A model generated the notes under the pieces. It ran no database searches. It had not been told where the DNA came from and saw only the letters and a program-made list of their open reading frames with translations. From NCBI GenBank assembly GCA_003697105.1, contig RFFQ01000026.1, positions 1 to 19,452 of the forward strand: 19,452 nucleotides of DNA. The letters are read 5' to 3'. Positions 15,987 through 19,452 of the stretch are shown piece after piece. This DNA comes from Gemmatimonadota bacterium. Its GTDB lineage: Bacteria; 4572-55; J002. Position numbers and translations under genes: made by a program. Each line of letters starts with the position of its first letter. Within the stretch, counting starts at the first letter, position 1.

Positions 15987-16550
15987 CTACGATGGGATCC
16001 GTTCGCGGTAGAGTTGGGGGTCCACTACTGCCGCCATCCGATCCACCGCCAGCGGCATCTCTAAAAAATCCGCAATTTGGTGCGCCATGACCTCAGGTTG
16101 AGTCAATACGTCCTGATGGGAGACCTCCAGTACGGACATTCGGGGTTGCGCCATCAGCCACGGTTTGATGTAATTTAGGTGCAATTCAAACGTATGAATC
16201 AACTTATCTTTTTCAGCGGTACTCATCTGACCTAAATTGCGGATCATCTTTTGTTGGGAGTGATATACCTCCACCAAATTACGCTCCATGAAGATGATTT
16301 TATAGGGGTACTCCAACGGGAGATGGGGCAATAGATACGAGATGATCTTAACCGCTTTTCCTTCTGCTTTTTTAAGCCATGAATTATCGGTTTTGAGTGC
16401 TTTTACCCGTTCATACTCAAAATAACCCCGCGGATTGTTTTCATCGGGAGGACGAATATTATCCGTTAAAATAGATAGACCCCCAGCGTGGAGCATTTGC
16501 ATCATCAACGATGTACCCGAACGGGGCAAACCCGAAACAACTGTAATCAT
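15987..16550 (-). CDS. Small sulfotransferase-family P-loop protein
   Basis: Probably a PAPS-dependent sulfotransferase-like enzyme; its acceptor is unknown. From the ATG at 16550 it has 187 residues and begins MITVVSGLPRSGTSLMMQML, so the PAPS-type 5'-phosphosulfate loop GLPRSGTS is at 7-14, as in family members. An ATG at 16604 would add 18 residues with a hydrophobic character and places AAGG too close to it. The stretch YPYKIIFMERNLVEVYHSQQ resembles the 3'-phosphate-binding strand and helix of sulfotransferases. The protein is shorter than typical sulfotransferases (about 250-300 residues) but close to a compact bacterial group. It is transcribed alone, divergent from the PrsW-like gene; no sulfate-activation genes (cysD, cysN, cysC) are nearby. 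Confidence 0.75.
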   Translation of the reverse strand: MITVVSGLPRSGTSLMMQMLHAGGLSILTDNIRPPDENNPRGYFEYERVKALKTDNSWLKKAEGKAVKIISYLLPHLPLEYPYKIIFMERNLVEVYHSQQKMIRNLGQMSTAEKDKLIHTFELHLNYIKPWLMAQPRMSVLEVSHQDVLTQPEVMAHQIADFLEMPLAVDRMAAVVDPQLYRERIPS

Positions 16551-16903
16551 AAGATATACCGGGAGCTCACTTAAAATAGTATAAATGCGGAATCGACGAA
16601 CCATCCTTAAATGTAAAAAACCAGCAAGGATGGGATTTGTTGGGCAACTACATTAAATCTAGCTAAATCTAACGCCACTCCTGCCAGACTGTCAAGCGTC
16701 AAATGACACCAACAGAAAATGAAAACTCTTAAGTTATTTAAATATTATGGGAATTTAACCCGTTGATTTCAAAGAATGATAATGTCTTGGCGAAGATATG
16801 GTAGCATATCCTAGTTTTCCCAACCGGTAATAAAACATTGATTTTTGTCGCGAGATTATATACAATCAGTGAACCTTGAGATCGATTATGGGGGAGATTC
16901 TGG
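16551..16903. other. Divergent intergenic region, sulfotransferase gene / PrsW-like gene
   Basis: This 353-base AT-rich gap contains a possible minus-strand promoter (TTGACA at 16690-16695 with a weak -10, TTAGAT, at 16667-16672), a short direct repeat of TAAATCTA (two tandem 10-base units near 16653-16672), and a good plus-strand promoter at 16838-16866. Nothing else is recognisable between 16700 and 16830. Confidence 0.5.
16838..16866 (+). promoter_or_regulatory. Promoter of the PrsW-like gene
   Basis: TTGATT (16838-16843), 17-base spacer and TACAAT (16861-16866). The -10 box equals that of the rsmH operon. Transcription would start near 16873, some 30 bases before the ATG at 16904. Confidence 0.6.
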
Positions 16904-17602
16904 ATGAATCCTCAGATTATTATCGCAATGGCAGTGGCACCGGGCATCTTCTGGCTCTGGTATTTTTATCAACGAGATACGCTGGAACCGGAGCCGCGGG
17001 GGCAGGTGCTCAAAATATTTTTGTGGGGGGCATTCTCGGCTCTTCCGGCAATCTTCCTGGAGATACCGTTTGGCGGGTTATCCTTGCTTTCCACTGTGGT
17101 CGTTGCCCCACTGGTAGAGGAATTATGTAAATTTTATGTGGTAAAAACCAAAATTTACGACCACGATGAATTTGATGAACCGATGGACGGGATTGTCTAT
17201 GGTACTGCCGCCGCATTGGGGTTTGCGTCAGCGGAAAATATCCTCTATTTGATGGCGGCATATTATGCCCCGGAATCTTTGAACCTAAGCGGGAGTGCCG
17301 TATCAAGCCTTTGGTCCACGTTTGTACTTCGGGCAGTTTTGTCAGTACCCGGTCATGCGTTGTGGGGTGCCATCTGGGGTTATGCTTTAGGGTTAGCAAA
17401 ATTCGGTGCCCCTCGTACCGTGATCGGTACCGGCGTTGTATTGGCCATCCTGTTACATGGCGCCTTTAATTTCCTTGTAAGCACCCACCTGCTGATGGGG
17501 CTGGGGCTTTTCGTTTTGATTCCACTTATGTGGGGAATGGTCAATCGTCGTATTGCCGTATCCTTGCGACACTCCCCACACCGAGATTCCCCCAAATTAT
17601 AA
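16904..17602 (+). CDS. PrsW-family intramembrane protease homologue
   Basis: Polytopic membrane protein of the PrsW/CAAX-protease-like superfamily, glutamate-type intramembrane peptidases. In Bacillus, PrsW cuts the anti-sigma factor RsiW; no sigma/anti-sigma pair is seen here. The 232 residues have about seven or eight membrane helices. The family motifs are present: EELCK at 72-76 (EExxK type), MDGIVYG at 94-100 with GFASAEN at 106-112, PGHALWG at 149-155 (His151) and LLHGAFNF at 183-190 (His185, Asn189). A Glu-Pro-rich loop (DTLEPEPRG, 25-33) after the first helix is typical. GGGGGAG precedes the ATG by seven bases. The substrate is unknown. Confidence 0.87.
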   Translation: MNPQIIIAMAVAPGIFWLWYFYQRDTLEPEPRGQVLKIFLWGAFSALPAIFLEIPFGGLSLLSTVVVAPLVEELCKFYVVKTKIYDHDEFDEPMDGIVYGTAAALGFASAENILYLMAAYYAPESLNLSGSAVSSLWSTFVLRAVLSVPGHALWGAIWGYALGLAKFGAPRTVIGTGVVLAILLHGAFNFLVSTHLLMGLGLFVLIPLMWGMVNRRIAVSLRHSPHRDSPKL

Positions 17603-17746
17603 AATTGAAAATTTAACTAAATACTGCCAGTAACGCTAAGATTGGTTTGTCGATTTGAAACCCTAAAGATTAAGGAGTCGTCGAAAAACCTTTTTTAAAA
17701 ATGTAATATGGATGTTTCATTTTACCTTACCTTATTGAGGTGACCC

Positions 17747-19180
17747 ATGACCGCCACACTCGAATCTCTCACAAAAGATAAGGCTTTCAACCGGGCATAC
17801 CAGCAATTTGTAGCGGATTATCCGGAGTTCGTCCAGACCCAACGCTTGGATGTGCTACGGGCAACCGAATTTTCCCGGCTCGACCAACTCCATCATATTT
17901 ATCTGGATTATACCGGTGGAGGGTTGTACGGGGAGTCACAGGTACGCAAGCATTCTGAGATGTTGTTAAATGGGGTTTACGGGAATCCACATTCCTCGAA
18001 TCCTACCTCCCAAGCGATGACCGAACTCGTCGAAAAGACCCGGCATCATATTTTAACGTATTTTAATGCTTCACCGGAGGAATATGGGGCGATTTTTACC
18101 CAGAACGCCAGTGGTGCACTCAAGCTTGTGGGTGAGTCGTACCCCTTCCAGCCAGGCGACCAATATTTATTGACATTTGATAATCATAATTCGGTACTCG
18201 GTATTCGGGAATTTGACCGTACTCACGGGGCGACAACCACCTACATTCCGGTACAAGCGCCGGAAATGACCGTTGATGAGAATGAATTGCTCCGCTCTCT
18301 GGATTTAGCCCGGCCGGACGGCAATAATCTGTTCGCCTATCCGGCGCAGTCTAATTTTTCTGGCGTGCAATATCCGTTGGAATGGATCGCGCTGGCACAG
18401 GAGAAAGGTTGGGATGTTTTGCTGGATGCCGCGGCATTTGTGCCAACTAACCGGCTGGATTTAAGCATCTGGAAGCCCGATTTTGTTCCCATTTCCTTTT
18501 ACAAGATGTTTGGTTATCCAACCGGGATTGGCGCTTTGATCGCCAAACGCGAAAAATTACAAAAACTGCATCGTCCCTGGTTTGCCGGTGGTACGATTGT
18601 AGCCGTGAGCGTGCAAGCCAACCAGCACCGTTTGGCAAAAGGGGAAGAAGCATTTGAGGATGGGACAATCAACTATCTTATGATTCCCGCCGTCAAGATT
18701 GGTTTGGATTACATGGAACATGTGGGTGTTGATTTAATCCATGAACGGGTGCGTTGTCTCGCCAGTTGGTTGATCGACCAATTGACGGGGCTGAAACATC
18801 GCAACGGCAAACTCGCCACCAAACTCTATGGTCCTCCCAGTAGCGGCAGACGCGGTGGTACGGTCACCTTCAATCTGTTTAATGCAAACGGACAGGAAAT
18901 CGATTACGAACTTGTCGAACAAGAAGCCAACCGGCGAAAAATCTCCTTGCGAACCGGATGTTTTTGTAATCCGGGTTCCGGGGAGGCGGCGTTCGGCTTG
19001 GGTAAAGATGAAATTATTTCCTGTTTTTCACGGGCGCCGGAGTTTCAATCCTCATCGGATTTTCGCGGGTGTTTTAAAGATACTCACGCTGGAGCAATAC
19101 GCGTCTCGGTGGGGATGGCATCTAACTTTGCCGATGTCTATCAGTTTATTGAATTTGTGAAAGAACTGTTTTTGGAGTAG
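17747..19180 (+). CDS. PLP-dependent class V aminotransferase, cysteine-desulfurase / MoCo-sulfurase-like
   Basis: Fold-type I PLP enzyme that probably removes sulfur from cysteine or a related substrate. In the 477 residues the likely Schiff-base lysine is Lys253 (SFYKMFGYPTG, 250-260), Asp227 (LLDAAAF) should pair with the PLP nitrogen, His147 (DNHNSV) stacks on the ring, and Cys405 in RTGCFCNPG lies where desulfurases carry the persulfide cysteine. The layout (YLDYTGGGLYG at 52-62, NPHSSNPTS at 80-88, RTGCFCNPG at 402-410) resembles the N-terminal domain of molybdenum-cofactor sulfurase more than IscS or SufS. The C-terminal MOSC domain of that enzyme is absent. An insertion at about 422-448 precedes the last strand. 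Start supported by GAGGTGA at 17737-17743. No isc, suf, nif or molybdenum genes are nearby, so the role is open. Confidence 0.85.
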   Translation: MTATLESLTKDKAFNRAYQQFVADYPEFVQTQRLDVLRATEFSRLDQLHHIYLDYTGGGLYGESQVRKHSEMLLNGVYGNPHSSNPTSQAMTELVEKTRHHILTYFNASPEEYGAIFTQNASGALKLVGESYPFQPGDQYLLTFDNHNSVLGIREFDRTHGATTTYIPVQAPEMTVDENELLRSLDLARPDGNNLFAYPAQSNFSGVQYPLEWIALAQEKGWDVLLDAAAFVPTNRLDLSIWKPDFVPISFYKMFGYPTGIGALIAKREKLQKLHRPWFAGGTIVAVSVQANQHRLAKGEEAFEDGTINYLMIPAVKIGLDYMEHVGVDLIHERVRCLASWLIDQLTGLKHRNGKLATKLYGPPSSGRRGGTVTFNLFNANGQEIDYELVEQEANRRKISLRTGCFCNPGSGEAAFGLGKDEIISCFSRAPEFQSSSDFRGCFKDTHAGAIRVSVGMASNFADVYQFIEFVKELFLE

Positions 19181-19288
19181 GGTTGCATTTTAGGATAATA
19201 ATGTCTTCTGGGGGTCTTTATCCGTTGTTACGGGTATCCGGTATGTGGATATGACACCCATCCGGAAACGTCCGAAAGGAAACGAAAA
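19181..19288 (+). other. Intergenic stretch before the terminator, possible folded RNA
   Basis: These 108 bases after the aminotransferase gene contain short self-complementary segments (for example CCGG at both ends of 19239-19265) and a GGAAACG motif twice, at 19263-19269 and 19278-19284. I do not recognise a known RNA family. With the terminator that follows and a gene start at about 19443, a leader RNA for the next gene cannot be excluded. Confidence 0.2.
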
Positions 19289-19335
19289 AAGGGCAGGTGC
19301 ACCGGAGTAACGGCGCACCTGCCCTTACTTTTTTA
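19289..19335 (+). terminator. Strong terminator after the class V aminotransferase
   Basis: AAGGGCAGGTGC (19289-19300) pairs perfectly with GCACCTGCCCTT (19315-19326); CCG (19302-19304) and CGG (19311-19313) extend the stem past one mismatch. A T-rich run (19329-19335) follows. It sits 108 bases after the stop codon at 19180. Confidence 0.88.
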
Positions 19336-19442
19336 TTCGGACATGATACCTTGTATCTGACTTTCCGTACCCCTGTTTTTAGAAATTGTATTTTTCGGAA
19401 TGTGAGTTATCTTATCATTTCACCGTTTTGGAGGGAAATGAA

Positions 19443-19452
19443 ATGGATACCC
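19443..19452 (+). CDS. Start of a further gene, cut by the window edge
   Basis: GGAGGG at 19430-19435 lies seven bases before ATG at 19443, a good translation start; the ATG at 19438 is only two bases from the ribosome site and is less likely. Only three codons (Met-Asp-Thr) are visible, so no product can be named. Confidence 0.45.

Noticed and set aside
17665-17705. Segment resembling an insertion-sequence end (AGTCGTCGAAAAACC)
   Set aside because: No partner inverted end, target duplication or transposase remnant is found nearby.
1-19452. CRISPR array, tRNA or rRNA genes, prophage or toxin-antitoxin pair
   Set aside because: No spaced direct repeats of CRISPR size, no cloverleaf or rRNA segments, and no phage or small toxin genes were seen on either strand.

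Overview
The window looks like a core chromosomal segment of a Gram-negative, rod-shaped bacterium of moderate GC content. The evidence is a complete mreB-mreC-mreD-mrdA shape cluster, a separate ftsI/ftsL/rsmH division cluster, an exported protein that looks like an outer-membrane barrel, and a six-domain ribosomal protein S1. The phylum cannot be fixed from the sequence alone. I see no phage genes, insertion sequences, CRISPR arrays, tRNAs or rRNAs.

Layout. (1) 1-1454: an 8-bp-period tandem repeat followed by a NupC-type nucleoside transporter on the plus strand. A perfect 15-bp hairpin (1506-1547) serves as a shared terminator for the convergent genes. (2) 1557-5053, minus strand: a shortened division/cell-wall (dcw) operon, rsmH-ftsL-ftsI, driven by a near-consensus promoter at 5095-5123. 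It has no mraZ before it and no mur genes after it. (3) 5149-6735, minus strand: a GMC-family flavin oxidoreductase with a cysteine cluster. (4) 6736-7037: a divergent control region that holds a second, inverted copy of the 8-bp repeat between two promoters. (5) 7038-8219: an unrecognised exported beta-rich protein with its own terminator. (6) 8291-13546: an operon fabD-mreB-mreC-mreD-mrdA, joining fatty-acid initiation to the cell-elongation machinery. (7) 13572-15876: rpsA (S1) as a single unit with its own promoter and a strong terminator. (8) 15987-16550, minus strand: a small sulfotransferase-like P-loop protein, divergent from a PrsW-type membrane protease (16904-17602). (9) 17747-19180: a PLP-dependent class V aminotransferase resembling cysteine desulfurases and the molybdenum-cofactor sulfurase N-domain. 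It is followed by a strong terminator and the first codons of a further gene at the window edge.

Most of the content is envelope growth: peptidoglycan cross-linking for division (FtsI) and elongation (MrdA), the cytoskeletal scaffold (MreBCD), and phospholipid acyl-chain supply (FabD). Several promoters share one pattern, a perfect or near-perfect TTGACA box, a 17-base spacer and a relaxed -10 box, which suggests a standard housekeeping sigma factor. No clearly new multi-gene system is visible. The points most worth following are the inverted G-rich 8-bp repeat pair, the fabD-mre linkage, the unknown barrel protein, and the long acidic arms on S1.
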